The notes: generated by a model not told the origin, from the sequence alone. DNA of 64,000 nucleotides from Odobenus rosmarus divergens (GCF_000321225.1 NW_004450464.1:1537567-1601566); one strand, 5' to 3'. Positions 1-11,259 are shown, numbered from the stretch's first letter. Numbers and translations are program-made.

Positions 1-200
1 TTTTATCAATTAGATTTTGTATCTTGTATTACCACTATAGTTACCCATCACTGTCTCCCTTACTAGATTTTAGGAGTTCTGAGATCAGGAAATTTGTCTT
101 ACTCATCTTTCTATTTAGCAACCATTTGTATTATTTGACATCTAACTCAATGCATCGCACACAGAAGATACTCAATGACAGTTGAACGAGTGAAAGTCTG
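1..200 (+). repeat. L2 LINE 3' end fragment
   Basis: The stretch follows the familiar L2 3' untranslated layout on the + strand: a 'ttactagatt..gagttctgag' segment corresponding to 'CACTAGACTGTGAGCTCC', then 'cttactcatctt', then a 'gatactcaatgacagttgaacgag' ending like 'GTGCTCAATAAATGTTTGTTGAATGA'. It is highly diverged and has no coding content. It may begin before the window. The family call is from memory of the consensus. Confidence 0.5.
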
Positions 201-1577
201 TGTGGCCGATGGAGCAGGCTAGCCAAACTAGGTTAGGGGAGGTGCTGCTGTCGGTATCCACTGCTGGTTATAAATCCTGGGAAAATTGTATTAAGGGCTT
301 CAAGATACAATGAAGCTTGCCGTGTTTCAGAACACCCTTTCAAAAAACCTTCTGAGAATAAAACAGACCCGTAGATGATAGAAACAAAATGTGAGACAGT
401 ATGTGGGAAACTGACCTTGTTGGTTCTCCTCCCCTGAGAGTTAATCACATTCGACCACGTGACTTTGTATTTCAAGCACATTTTCTATTCCCAACATACC
501 ACATATGCAGGTGGACAGATTTTACTTAATTTTTATAATTTCTAATGCTAGTCACACGATTTAATAAATTCTTACTTTTGTGCCTTTAAAAGCATATTTA
601 GATGCATTTTAGTGTGGACCAATATTAAGTATCAATTTAATTGTTAATTAACTGTAAAGTATTAATTTTAAACAGTTGGCATATATTTCTGAGTTAAGAG
701 TAAATACTACATTGGTTGAAAAAATTTCCGCTGGTAACAACAGCATGATATGAGTCCAGAGAAATGTGCCTCATTTTTAATGCTCTGGTAGTCAACTCTC
801 TTTTATAAATTCTTACGTGTCATGACTATAGCTAAATCCCTGAGAACCAGAAAAAAATATCATAGTATTTTGAATTGATTATTATCTACTACTTCTGGAA
901 TTGTAAAATACATGTATTTTTATTTTTTAAAGAAGTGTGAAAGCTAGTCTCTCCACAGATGCTAATACATACAGAACAATCCGTATATGAATTCTGAAGG
1001 AGCCTGGAGGGAAGAGCTTTTTCACATAGACAGATGAATTAGGATACTTAGCTGACAGGGTCATCACTACATTTCTTATCGGAAAAATGGATTTCTACTG
1101 CAGGGCTGGAAAATATTAAAAAATCCTCAAGTAGGCTGTAGCATTCAATGAATCATGTCATAAATTGAATGGGAAGAGACTCTGAGCATGTCTTGCAGAA
1201 TATGGAGTGAGAAGGGGGCCTGCAACATCAGGCATGCTAGATAAAGAAAAATACCTCATGCCAGCAAAGAGAGCTTTTGGGTTTGAGGTAGAATATTGAA
1301 TGGTTACATTTAAGTGAGTACTTCAGTGCATTTTACATAAAAAATTCATCTGTTTTTCAAAGTAATATACTGTGCTAAATGCTGTGTATATCATCTAAAT
1401 TATTTTGCCTCACTTAAAGATTATGGATAGAAATCCTAACACTGTAGAAGTAGTCAGTTTTAACCAGGTGACCAATGCATAATATTGATGGTATTTACTC
1501 TTTGCAGAAATAATGTAAAAAGCATTGAATTTATACTAGTAATTGAGAGTAGCTTAGAAAACCAAAAAGAGGAAGAA
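201..1577. other. Intronic sequence, nothing recognised
   Basis: AT-rich sequence upstream of the microsatellite. I see no SINE, LINE or exon-like segment; open frames here are short and have no recognisable protein features. Confidence 0.5.
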
Positions 1578-1709
1578 TGGCTGGCTGGCTGGCTGGCTAG
1601 CTGGCTTGATGGGAGGGAGGGAGGGAGGGAGGGAGGAAGGAAGGAAGGAAGGAAGGAAGAAAGGAAGGAAGGAAGAAAAGGAAGGAAGGAAAGAAGGAAG
1701 GAAGGAAGA
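1578..1709 (+). repeat. Compound microsatellite (TGGC)n-(GGGA)n-(GGAA)n
   Basis: Seven near-perfect TGGC units (1578-1606) are followed after a 4-base break by GGGA units and then a long GGAA/GAAA tract up to 1709. The purine-only strand runs about 100 bases. Overlapping open frames on both strands, such as 1460-1756 minus, are low-complexity products of this tract and not genes. Confidence 0.95.
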
Positions 1710-2297
1710 CTTTGGCCCACTGGCCTGGTCAGTGGAATTTGGTGTGGTGTATACAATGTCCTCTACAGTCTTTAAGAGAGCTGTCTCATTTGAATTGTGG
1801 ATACAGACACTAGATTGCAGTGGTCTGAGGAGTGAAACCAAGGAGACACATAGCAGAAGGGAAATTGTTTAGATTTAAGATTTGGTAACTTTTGAGAGAC
1901 CTGGAGTAAAATAGGGAGAAAAAGAATACTCTCACTATGGCTGATTTCAAGCTACCAATGTAACCTCAACTAGTGTGCAAAAGTCCTGAAAATATAACAA
2001 CCACCTCTGCTTTGGAATAACCTTTGACTGCTGTGTGAATTTTCGAATTAACTTTAGTGAGAAAAGAATTGATGATACGTTTTTTGAAGCCCCTGCCTCT
2101 AATATTGAAGACACGGTTGTAATCATCTCTGGGGAGATTTGAATAACACAGGATTCACTCATAAAGTCAAACCTGATATAAGGTTATTATTTCAGGGTGG
2201 ATCTGACAATTAATATACAGTAATCATCTACACAAAAGAATATTAGTAATAAATTCATGGATACTATTTTTACAATACAAAAATTAGAATCTTTAAT

Positions 2298-2324
2298 GTG
2301 CTCGCTTCGGCAGCACATATACTA
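2298..2324 (+). pseudogene. 27-nt 5' fragment of U6 snRNA, tailless retrocopy
   Basis: Positions 2298-2324 are an exact match to the first 27 nucleotides of U6 snRNA, starting GTGCTCGCTTCGGCAGCACA. The insert is bracketed by a perfect 14-bp direct repeat, agaatctttaatgt, at 2286-2299 and 2324-2337, which overlaps the U6 ends by one or two bases. There is no poly(A) tail and no U6 3' part. This fits a truncated, tailless retroinsertion of U6 RNA. It is too short to be functional. Confidence 0.85.
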
Positions 2325-2640
2325 GAATCTTTAATGTTTGGCTCTTGAGATATTTTTATGTTTGTTTCTTTGTTTTAAATACAGTGAAGTTCATTTATAT
2401 ATTGGGTTCTAATATCACATTTCAACACAGAAGTCTTAGATATTTTTAAACTGTGAAAATTGGTAAAAGTTTGAATTTAGTCATTTAATCTTAATGAGCA
2501 AATACAATTTTGCCTTAACCAAAGGAACGTTTCTTACTCTTCTGCAATCCTGTTCTACCCACAAGACTTTATGAAGAGAGGAACCGTTCCTCCAACAGAC
2601 TAAAAGTATTAATAAAAAATAATATTATTAACATGTCTGA

Positions 2641-2735
2641 GTGCTTTTCCTGTTTTTTCTTACTTAATTTTATAACAACCCTTTATGAGTATATTATTCT
2701 CCCTTAAGAGATAAAACTTGGTTAAAGTTGAAGAT
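2641..2735 (-). repeat. MIR SINE fragment
   Basis: The + strand reads 'acttaattttataacaaccctttatgagtatatt..', matching the reverse complement of the MIR core and 3' part ('ATTTAATCCTCACAACAACCCTATGAGG'). It is diverged and lies directly next to a second MIR piece in the opposite orientation. Confidence 0.5.
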
Positions 2736-2739
2736 TTTT

Positions 2740-2870
2740 TCACTTCCTAGATGCATGATTTAAAAGGAGTTATTTAAATTCTCTAAGCTTCTGTTTTTTC
2801 AGTAATAAACCAGAGATAATACTCACCTCATAGGGGTTTATTGTATGATAGTTAAAATTAGATCATGTTT
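2740..2870 (+). repeat. MIR SINE fragment
   Basis: The segment contains 'ttctgttttttcagtaataaaccagagataatactcacctcataggggttt', which follows the MIR order of 'CTCAGTTTCCTCATCTGTAAAATGGGGATAATA..CCTCATAGGGTT'. It is an ancient, diverged copy. Confidence 0.55.
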
Positions 2871-3423
2871 AATAATACCCTAAATGGAGTTTTGGTGAGT
2901 TCATACCCATTCCCCATTACGTTTCCCTATTGGCTGGAAGAGGCATAGTGGAGTGGAAGATCTATGCACAATTAAATGGGCATGTGGGAAATTGTTTCTT
3001 CCTCTTACACAGAAAGATTTGTGTATTTGCATTACATGAAAAGTACACATAAGAGTGTAAGAAACTTCACATCCCCTCACCTCTCCTCTGACATGTACAT
3101 GTAATTTATTAAATCATCTAAGCAAACCATATTCTACTATATCATCAGATTAATTTCATAACCTCTCAAAATAAGTTATTATCCCGAATTGCATGTTTAA
3201 GTTGAAAAATACACCATCTTTGTAATGTACTAAATGCTAGTTTCACCTCATTCTCTCAGTGCAACAATTTTGAGTTGTACATAAAATTTTATTGAAAGTT
3301 TCACTCTTAGTCATGGGTTTAGTAAATTAGCATTTTCTTGGAATAGGTGTAAACATGTAAACTGAATGTTCACATAATAACTTTGGAGTAAGTGAAGCAG
3401 CTTGAGGACACGTAGATCTGTTT

Positions 3424-3621
3424 GTTTTTTTTTTTAAGATTTTATTTATTTATCTGACAGAGAGAGACACAGCAAGAGAGAGAACACAAGCAGGGGGAGT
3501 GGGAGAGGGAGAAGCAGGCTTCCCGCGGAGCAGGGAGCCCGTTGCGGGGACTGGATCCCAGGACCCCGGGATCATGACCTGAGCCAAAGGCAGACACTTA
3601 ACGACTGAGCCACCCAAGTGC
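3424..3621 (-). repeat. CAN SINE (tRNA-Lys derived)
   Basis: Full-length minus-strand copy. On the + strand it opens with poly-T and 'aagattttatttattta', passes a GA-rich segment and ends 'ctgagccacccaagtgcc', the inverted tRNA-like head. An imperfect target-site duplication, 'cttgaggacacgtagatctg' / 'ctgaggacatgtagatct', flanks it at 3401-3420 and 3622-3640. Confidence 0.95.
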
Positions 3622-4090
3622 CCTGAGGACATGTAGATCTTGTGTGAAGTGCAAATTCAGAGAGAGAATTGAGGACTTGTAAGTTTCATTCTCCCCATCC
3701 ATTGAACTTTGAGTGGCTCTTTACCAAAGGCAAAGTGGAGGAGGGCCCTGAGCATAATTTCTAAATACTGTATATCCCTGCAAGTGTAATCAACTCTTCT
3801 TTCTCCTGCAAGCCCTATCCCATTTCCTTTCATCAGATTGGTCAGTCTCATCTCAAATGCTCTAAACAAAGTTTTGGAAGTAGTCTAAGAAGAGATAAAT
3901 ATTCTCCGTATTTATGGGAATCAAGGAGGTTTTTGAGAAAATGGATACTATTAATGGGAATATGTATATATCCTGAAATTAGAGAAATTGTTGGAAGACT
4001 AAGTTCAAAGAAGAGGATATATGTTTCATTATAATTTTGTGCAGTCGAAATAGATAGGAAAGTATGATTGACAATTAGAAATGTAATTAC

Positions 4091-4291
4091 CGGGGTGCCT
4101 GGGTGGCTCAGTATGTTAAGTGTCTGACTCGGTTGGGGCTCAGGTCATGATCTTAGGGTTGTGAGATCAAGCCCCACGTCAGGCTCCACGCTCAGTGCTC
4201 AGTGGAGAGTCTGCTTGAGATTCTCTCCCTCTCCCTTCCCCTCCCCCACTCCTGTGTTTGTGCACGTAAATAAATCTTAAAAAAAAAAAAA
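4091..4291 (+). repeat. CAN SINE, older subfamily
   Basis: Plus-strand copy with head 'ggggtgcctgggtggctcag' and tail 'aaataaatcttaaaa'. A 14-bp target-site duplication, agaaatgtaattac / agaaatgcaattac, lies at 4077-4090 and 4292-4305. The 'gtgagatcaagcccca' body and short pyrimidine stretch mark an older subfamily than most copies here. Confidence 0.93.
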
Positions 4292-4359
4292 AGAAATGCA
4301 ATTACTGTTAGTAGCAATTCTAAAAACAGACTCCCATTTCTGATGCTGAACAGGTTTCT

Positions 4360-4411
4360 GTATATATATTTATTATATATATATAATATACATGCACACA
4401 CACACACACAC
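4360..4411. repeat. AT-rich and (CA)n simple repeat
   Basis: A (TA)n-rich tract is followed by about eight CA dinucleotides (4395-4411). Nothing else is recognisable. Confidence 0.85.
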
Positions 4412-5019
4412 ATGCTTAGATTAAAACAGGTTGTTGCCTTTCCTGCAAGTATGTCATAGCACAATTGAAAAAAAGAAAAGCTCTATTTAAAGAGAAACTG
4501 CATACAAATAGGATCTCCTTTCAGCTGTTGAGAGTTATTAGTTAGTTTATTATTCAGAAGGAAAAAGTGATCATTTTCCATAAGATCTGAAGTAATTTTG
4601 CTTTGGTTCCAAATTTCAAAGTGAAAAAATAATGAAAAAAATAATTCCTGGTTAAGTAAATATTTTAGTAAATATAATGGGAAGAAGATAAGGGAGTATT
4701 TAGATATAGTTTTATAGTTTTAAAAACTTTCTCTTAATCTTGCTGGTAGTATAATCAGAAATTAAATCTCCCGGTTTAGTTATCTCTGAGATTATTTTTT
4801 AAAAAAAATGTGTTGGCAAAAAAGTTTAACTCATTTTATTTTCAAAATAAATGTCTTTTAATGACCATAAGTCTGATTTTTTAGTAAAACAGTTACTTTT
4901 TATAGAATAAGCATAGTAGTAGAAAATATGGTCTTTGGTGCTATACTCTTTCCATGACTTTGAAGATCACGTTCTAGTTGAACAAAATACTTTTCATATT
5001 TAGGTATTGAAGTAGCTTT

Positions 5020-5682
5020 CTATAGTTGTAGTAGTAACAGCAGCGGTAGTGTAGCATACTAGTGGTATTGTTGTATAGGAGCGGTACTGTAGTATAGTAG
5101 TAGTAACAGCAGCAGTAGTGTAGCATACTAGTAGCATTGTTGTATAGGAGCGGTACTGTAGTATAGTAGTAGTAACAGCAGCAGTAGTGTAGCATACTAG
5201 TAGCATTGTTGTATAGGAGCGGTACTGTAGTATAGTAGTAGTAACAGCAGCAGTAGTGTAGCATACTAGTAGTATTGTTGTATAGTAGTACTGTAGTATA
5301 GTAGTAGTAGTAACAGCAGCAGTAGTGTAGCATACTAGTAGCATTGTTGTATAGGAGCGGTACTGTAGTATAGTAGTAGTAACAGCAGCGGTAGTGTAGT
5401 GTAATAGTAGTATTGTTGTATAGGAGCAGTACTGTAGTATAGTAGTAGTAGTAACAGCAGCAGTAGTGTAGCATAGTAGTAGTATTATTGTTGTATAGGA
5501 GCGGTACTGTAGTATAGTAGTAGTAACAGCAGCGGTAGTGTAGTGTAATAGTAGTATTGTTGTATAGGAGCAGTACTGTAGTATAGTAGTAGTAGTAACA
5601 GCAGCAGTAGTGTAGCATAGTAGTAGTATTATTGTATAGGAGTAGTACTGTAGTATAGTAGCAGTAGTAACATTGCTGTTAT
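5020..5682 (+). repeat. TAG/CAG-rich minisatellite, 69/72-bp units
   Basis: About nine tandem units are marked by 'aacagcag' at 5036, 5105, 5174, 5243, 5312, 5381, 5453, 5525 and 5597, with a degenerate end unit at 5669. The spacing is five times 69 bp and then four times 72 bp. Unit 5381 is identical to unit 5525, and 5453 closely matches 5597, so the 3' half is a 144-bp dimeric higher-order repeat. Every spacing is divisible by three and the minus strand lacks stops in two frames, so 214- and 229-aa open frames rich in Tyr, Thr, Cys and Leu appear there. They have no start context or homology and are by-products of the repeat. Confidence 0.95.
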
Positions 5683-5733
5683 GCATCATTACTTCATGAA
5701 TTGTATGTGGATAGTGAAGAAATCAGTTCCCAG

Positions 5734-5933
5734 GGCGCCTGGGTGGCTCAGTTGGTTAAGCGTCTGCCTTCAGCTCAGGTCATGATCCCAGGGTCCTGGG
5801 ATCGAGCCCTGCATCGGGCTCCCTGCTCGGTGGGAAGCCTGCTTCTCCCTCTCCCACTCCCCTGCTGTGTTCCCCCTCACGCTGTCTCTCTCTCTCTCTG
5901 TGTCAATTAAATAAATAAATAAAATCTTTAAAA
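5734..5933 (+). repeat. CAN SINE
   Basis: Full-length + copy with head 'ggcgcctgggtggctcagttggttaag', a B-box-like 'gggatcgagccc' and tail 'aaataaataaataaaatcttt'. The target-site duplication is 'aaatcagttccca' / 'aaatcagtttcca', before and after the element. Confidence 0.95.
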
Positions 5934-6204
5934 AAATCAGTTTCCATTGAGGGAATAGGCTGCTTCTTTTCAGTTCTAAACTTTTCCTATAAAAATCGTG
6001 ATTATTTATTGAAACAATTTTGATACCAAGTATTTGATTTCTAGTTTTTACTTGAATGTCAATTTTATCTTGCATTTACTATCACCTTGAGAAAGTAATT
6101 AGTTTTATCTCATTAAGGAGGAAGCACGATACTTTAGTGAGGCCTCTCCATTTGTTTGCTGGATGAGCCTGGCGAGAAGTTATTTAATATTTTAGTTGAA
6201 AGAA

Positions 6205-6480
6205 CATTTACTGGATGTTCTTGTATGTCCCAAACAATGGTAGAAACTAGGAATGAAAAATGTAGGTGGGTTTATCCCTGTCTTCAGGAGCCTATAAAAA
6301 GAGGGAGGGGGGTTTGAAGTAATTGCGTTGAGAGAAAAGTGCATTTAGGGATATGCCAGAGGTTACTTGCCTACTAGGAAGGCTTCCTGGAGGAGGCTGT
6401 GTCTAACAAGAATGGGGTAAGAGGGAGTGGGAATGCAGGAGAAACAGGAAGAGGGGACAGGAAGACGGTGTATGGTCCCA
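6205..6480 (-). repeat. L2 LINE fragment
   Basis: The + strand carries the inverse of the L2 3' end: 'atttactggatgttcttgtatgtcccaaacaatgg', 'atccctgtcttcaggagcc' and 'gaaggcttcctggaggagg' (inverse of L2 'CTCCTCCAGGAAGCCTTC'). It is diverged and probably discontinuous. Confidence 0.5.
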
Positions 6481-7742
6481 CTTGTCTTGTAAGTGAAGTA
6501 TATCTGCTGATGACTAAAGTAGGAAAATACAATATTTGAATTAATCTCTTAAACTGTAGTAGTAAAGATTTCCAGTAGGTATCTTCTACAGAGATTTCCA
6601 AAGATTGATCCATTAAGAGTTCTTGTAATTGAGTTCATGTACTTGCAAGTAGATTGTTATGCAAATAACTTACAAGATACTGTAACGGTAGCCTGGTATA
6701 ATTCATCGCTTTAAGAAAATCAATCCAGATATTCCTAAAAATTTATTTTTAATGCAGTATGACTATTTTCAAAGCTGAATCATATTCAGTATGGATATTT
6801 TATTTATTGTCTTAAATCCAGTAATGCTTGGATGGGATGCTGCTTTTAGAGATGCTGTGTAAAAATGAGCTTTGGTTTATTAAAAGGAAGAAGTCAACTC
6901 CTCTTAGCTTATCCTGCGCACTGTGAAACTCTGACATCTGTCCCTTCCACCCCTGTGCTGCACGCCTCGGTGTGATGATGCACACTTTGTTCCTGTTGGG
7001 TTTCCACATACATGCTTGTTTCACAACGATGCAACTTTCAGCACAGCACTGCCTGGCCTTTCAGTAGGATGACATGAGATATATTCCTACACTCCGTGTT
7101 TTTGCATCTAACTTCCCAAACACTGCCCTATGGAGGCACCATCTTGCCTGATGACACTGTTTTAAGCAGGGGAATGGATGAATTTACAATCCATTGTCAA
7201 TGAACTTCATGTGGTTTAATAGCCCTAGAGACAATTGCATATGATATAAACATATATATATGAATGGTGTATATATGCATATATACATAAAAGGATAAAT
7301 GGTATATGATAGGATTTGGCATAGATATACCTTCCAGTGTTTTCATATCTCTGCCAAATTCTGTTCAAACAATTTTTTTGAGCCTTAATAAATAAAATGA
7401 TGAAAGCTTCTGTATTCTGTTTGAATCATTGGAGGGGGATCTAAAGCATTGGCTGCTGACTTGCCTAGCTGTCCTCCAACAGATACCCCTGAGTCTAGCA
7501 TAGTTTGAAAATCACTGCCTTAAGTCAAAGAAACAAAATATCATTTTCTAATAGAATTTCAGGCATCTTCAATGGGCTATTGAAACTAATAGTTTTGATG
7601 GAAAGCAAACTCCAAAAATCGCACAATCCATAAAAATCTTTTATGTTTAGTATCAGCTGTGGTACATTATGATGCATATATCAAGAAGAGAGTGATTGTT
7701 ATTTCTGAAATATACACACAACGGTGTCATATGTTCATGGTA

Positions 7743-7850
7743 TGTTAGAGCTGAAAGGAACAAAGAAATCAAATAATTCATACCTTCAGTTTAAAGATGA
7801 GGAAAGTAAGGGACACAATTTTAAAAGGATTGTTCAATTTAAGGTCCAAT
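7743..7850 (+). repeat. MIR3/L3-type ancient repeat fragment
   Basis: The order 'tgttagagctgaaaggaac..cagtttaaagatgaggaaa' parallels the ancient core 'TTAGAGCTGGAAGGGACC..CATTTTACAGATGAGGAAACTGAGG'. I cannot settle which family it belongs to without a library search. Confidence 0.4.
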
Positions 7851-7890
7851 AGAATAGGGGCAAAGGTGAGTGAAGAATTTAGATTTCTTT

Positions 7891-8100
7891 CTTTCTTTTT
7901 TTTTTTTTGTTAAGATTTTATTTGTTTATTTGACAGAGAGAGACACAGCGAGAGAGGGAACACAAGCAGGGAGAGTGGGAGAGGGAGAAGCAGGCTTCCC
8001 GCCAAGCCGGGAGCCCGATGCGGGGCTCGATCCCAGGATCCTGGGATCATGACCTGAGCCGAAGGCAGACACCTAACGACTGAGCCACCCAGGCGCCCCA
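7891..8100 (-). repeat. CAN SINE
   Basis: Minus-strand full-length copy, running from poly-T and 'taagattttatttgtttattt' to 'gagccacccaggcgcccc'. A perfect 17-bp target-site duplication, agaatttagatttcttt, occurs at 7874-7890 and 8101-8117. The perfect duplication and intact ends indicate a fairly young insertion. Confidence 0.96.
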
Positions 8101-8361
8101 AGAATTTAGATTTCTTTATTCCCTCTTCCAGTATACCAAACTGGGCACTTAATCATACATTGTTGTTGCTGGAACTTGTATCTTATAACAGAGGTTTTTC
8201 ATCAATGTATGTTTGAAAGTTACAGCACTAATATTTTGTTTGGATTTCATATTTAAAGGTGAACCATATGATATGAATATTATTAATATCATTACACTAC
8301 AAAACCATCACTGCATCTCTAACTTCTGTGCTCCTAGTTGAATCTGCCTTAACACTACAGA

Positions 8362-8486
8362 ACAACCAGGGAATAATTTTACCCCTCATGCAACAGTCTT
8401 CAGTGTCTGGAGCCGTTTTTGGTTGTCATAACAAAAAAGATTTTAGCCCAAAATGTCAATAGTGTCAAGGTTGATAAGCCCATTGT
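8362..8486 (+). repeat. MER5-type hAT-Charlie element, internally shortened
   Basis: Contains 'cagtgtctggagccgtttttggttgtcataac' followed directly by 'agcccaaaatgtcaatagtgtcaaggttga', both diagnostic of MER5A/B ends. The middle part is missing relative to the longer copy at 15061-15299. It is nonautonomous with no coding capacity. Confidence 0.75.
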
Positions 8487-8714
8487 AGGGAATTTAATGT
8501 TGCCCTCTGTAACGTGTAAATGTAATGAATGACAGGTTTCCTATACTAGTTAAAAAGAAGCCTGATCTTCCCTATCATATTGGATTTAAAACTTTAGGGG
8601 TGTCCCTAGGTTATAGTATTTCATATTTTGATGGAAAGTTCCAAATGTTTTCATCTTTATTTTATAGACTTTGATCCCCTTCCCTTTTGTTCTAAGATTT
8701 TTGGTTTGGGATTT

Positions 8715-8742
8715 TTGTTGTTGTTGTTGTTGTTGTTTGTTG
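8715..8742 (+). repeat. (GTT)n microsatellite
   Basis: About eight consecutive TTG/GTT units in intronic sequence, with no other feature around it. Confidence 0.9.
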
Positions 8743-9339
8743 GTTTTTTTATTTATGTTTAACTTTACCAAAATACCAATGTTTTCTCTTTCTGACTTTT
8801 CAAGTTCTATTTGTCAGCTGTATCTCTAGATACATAGAAAAATCTGACTGTTGTACTTTAGATGGTGTTCCATCATAGACCTACACTAGAAAAAAGTTGT
8901 GTTGTCTGTTTTTTTGTATCTTGGCTGTTCTTATTAATGGTTTACAATTTCATGTAATGATTAATAATTCTATTTTGTACATTGAAGAGGTATTTTTTTG
9001 GGACCAGGGATTACTGGCTAGATACCTACCTACCCATTTGGAGCCTAGTCCTGTGGAGGATATACATAAATATGCTTACAAATAAAATATAATATGATAA
9101 TGAATGTGGCAGGTGTTATAAATGCACATAATACATGTAATCCAGGCTTCAGCGATCAGGGCAATGATATTTGAGCTGAGAACTGATGAATGAAGTCAGG
9201 GGGGAAAGTGTTGTTTTTGCAGAAAGAACGATGTGTTTAAACACTTAAGACGTAGGGCACAGTCAATGCCCCACAGGATTTAAAGTACCTCTATGACATA
9301 ATGTAAAGCTTGGAAGAGCTTCAGTTCATATATATACAT

Positions 9340-9470
9340 TCATTATCAAACACTTATTGAATGCCTGCCTTGAGACTGGCACTTCTAGGCATCAGAAGAA
9401 TAGCACTGAACAAAACAACTGAAACCTATGGCCTCATGTAGCTTCCATTCTAGTGCCTTGGGTTAGTCGT
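9340..9470 (-). repeat. L2 LINE 3' end fragment
   Basis: The + strand reads 'cacttattgaatgcctgccttgagactggcacttctaggcatcag' and 'actgaacaaaacaactgaaacctatggcctcatgtagcttccattctag', the inverse of the L2 3' UTR ('CTAGAATGTAAGCTCC..', 'GCACTGTGCC..AATAAA'). Confidence 0.6.
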
Positions 9471-9653
9471 ATTATTTATTTATATGGGTTGCTTTTCATT
9501 ACCACATTTCCCCCTGGTGTATGGTCAAAGAGGTGAATGCAAAATAAATGTATCAGTAAACTGAGCAATGCATTGAGTGGCAAGTTAATGGAATATATTT
9601 ATAAAATCCTAAAAATAATGTTAAGTAGAGAAACATTAGAAGTTTATCCAAGA

Positions 9654-9850
9654 GGGGCGCCTGGGTGGCTCAGTCGTTAAGCCTCTGCCTTCAGCTCAGG
9701 TCATGATCCCAGGGTCCTGGGATCGAGCCCCGCATCGGGCTCCCTGCTCCGCGGGAAGCCTGCTTCTCCCTCTCCCACTCCCCCTGCTTGTGTTCCCTCT
9801 CTTACCGTATCTCGCTCTGTCAAATAAATAAATAAAATCTTAAAAAAAAA
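9654..9850 (+). repeat. CAN SINE
   Basis: Full-length + copy with head 'ggcgcctgggtggctcagtcgttaag', 'gggatcgagccccgcatcggg' and tail 'aaataaataaataaaatctt'. A perfect 14-bp target-site duplication, aagtttatccaaga, lies at 9640-9653 and 9851-9864. Confidence 0.97.
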
Positions 9851-11038
9851 AAGTTTATCCAAGAAATTTTGCTATCCAGTTCCCAATTCCTGAAGCTATC
9901 CTTTGGGGTTTCTTTTTCTCTGGTGATATAAGGCTTGTTGTGGATGAGACTTTTCCTCTTGGAGAGGTTTTCTTCCTATTTCCGTTATAAAGTATCATAG
10001 TTGATTGGGCAGATCAGTCTATCAACAGCACTTAAAGAAGGATTGCTTTCTGAAGCAGCAAAGAAATTAAGGCCCTTCTTAGAAAAGTGACTCCCTGCCC
10101 TCACGCTAAGACCCGTTAGGCCTACACTGGCCCTGCCTCATGGAGAGATTTATAGCAGCTTCCATCCGGTTAGATATGGCTAAAAAATTGACAAAGGATT
10201 AGTTAGTAGTGTTCTGAAAAATTGCGTTCATAGGAAATTTAAGGAATTTCTAGAAATAAAATCAAGCAATTGTCTGCATTATTTTTTATAACACCTCTAA
10301 ATGATGAATGCTTTCCAACAACAACATTCATGAAGCCAACTTTGAAATATTTAACTTAAAAAGATCTTATAATTATTTGTAACCATATTTCAGATGTCTT
10401 GATTTCAGCTTAGTCATGTTAGAATAAAAAAAATAAAGTCATTCAAGAAACTAATACTAGAGATAGCGGTTTCGAGGTCATAACATTTTATTGTATACAA
10501 TCAGAAAATGTGGTGTGGTTGGCAAACCCTACATTGGGTTTTGAAATTACTCTCCTACCAGTATGTTCCAATCAATGAGAACCTTTCAGCCATGAACTTT
10601 TATTGATTTGTATTCCTCAGAGTAACGTAAATAGCTTTCCTTAAGTCTTCCAATTTCACTATCGTTATTTTACTTCTGAAATCTCTGCTGTTAGAAGGTT
10701 TATTTATGCAGTTGCTCTTTTGCTTTCCACCTCCTTCATGATTTGAGCTAAGAGTGGGTACCAGTGTTCTCTATCAAATGTGTAGTGTGTGGGGGGAGGG
10801 AACGTTACAGTATGATGAATTAAATTATTCTAGCAACAGTTAAGTTAGACTATGAATAGTTTAATCAGAACAATACAGCTAGCTTTTGAAAAACAAAGTT
10901 ACTGAAAATTTCAAGCAAAAAAAGGCAAAAAGAGCAAGTACTCTCACGTCAATTTATACTAAGAATTAAATTTACTTTCATAAAGACCTGGAATGTTTCA
11001 ACTGCTTCTTTTCACTTTTAAAAATATATGTGAAATCC

Positions 11039-11259
11039 AAGGACCTGGGTGGCTCAGTTGGTTAAGCAAAGCATGACCTTTGGCTCAGGTCATGATCCCA
11101 GGGTCCTGGGATCAAGTCCTGCATCTGGCTCCCTGCTCATGGGGGAGCCTGCTTCTCTCTCTGCCTCTCCCCCTCTGCTTGTTCTCTCTCCCTCTCTCTC
11201 TCTCTCGCTCACACACACACACACAAATAAATAAAAATATGTAAAAAAAAAAAGAATTT
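11039..11259 (+). repeat. CAN SINE with (CA)n tail
   Basis: Plus copy starting near 'ggacctgggtggctcagttgg'. The tRNA-like part has an altered stretch, 'gcaaagcatgacctttggc', where siblings read 'gcgtctgccttcggc'. The pyrimidine tract has grown into CT and CA repeats. The target-site duplication is 'aaaaatatatgtgaaatc' at 11021-11038 and near 11261-11278. Confidence 0.93.

Noticed and set aside
1460..1872. Open frames on both strands around the GGAA tract
   Set aside because: They translate simple repeats (Arg/Glu/Gly/Lys or Ser/Phe/Leu/Pro strings); low-complexity artefacts.
5020..5682. Regularly spaced repeats as a CRISPR-like array
   Set aside because: The units are contiguous with no unique spacers, no cas genes are present, and the genome is mammalian. 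It is a minisatellite.
4974..5689. Minus-strand open frames of 214 and 229 aa rich in Tyr, Thr and Cys
   Set aside because: They are overlapping frames through a trinucleotide-derived tandem repeat with period divisible by three. No domain, no start context and no splice support.
5734..5830. tRNA gene calls in the SINE heads
   Set aside because: The tRNA-Lys-like heads belong to CAN SINEs and lack a proper cloverleaf and flanks; the same holds for all other copies.
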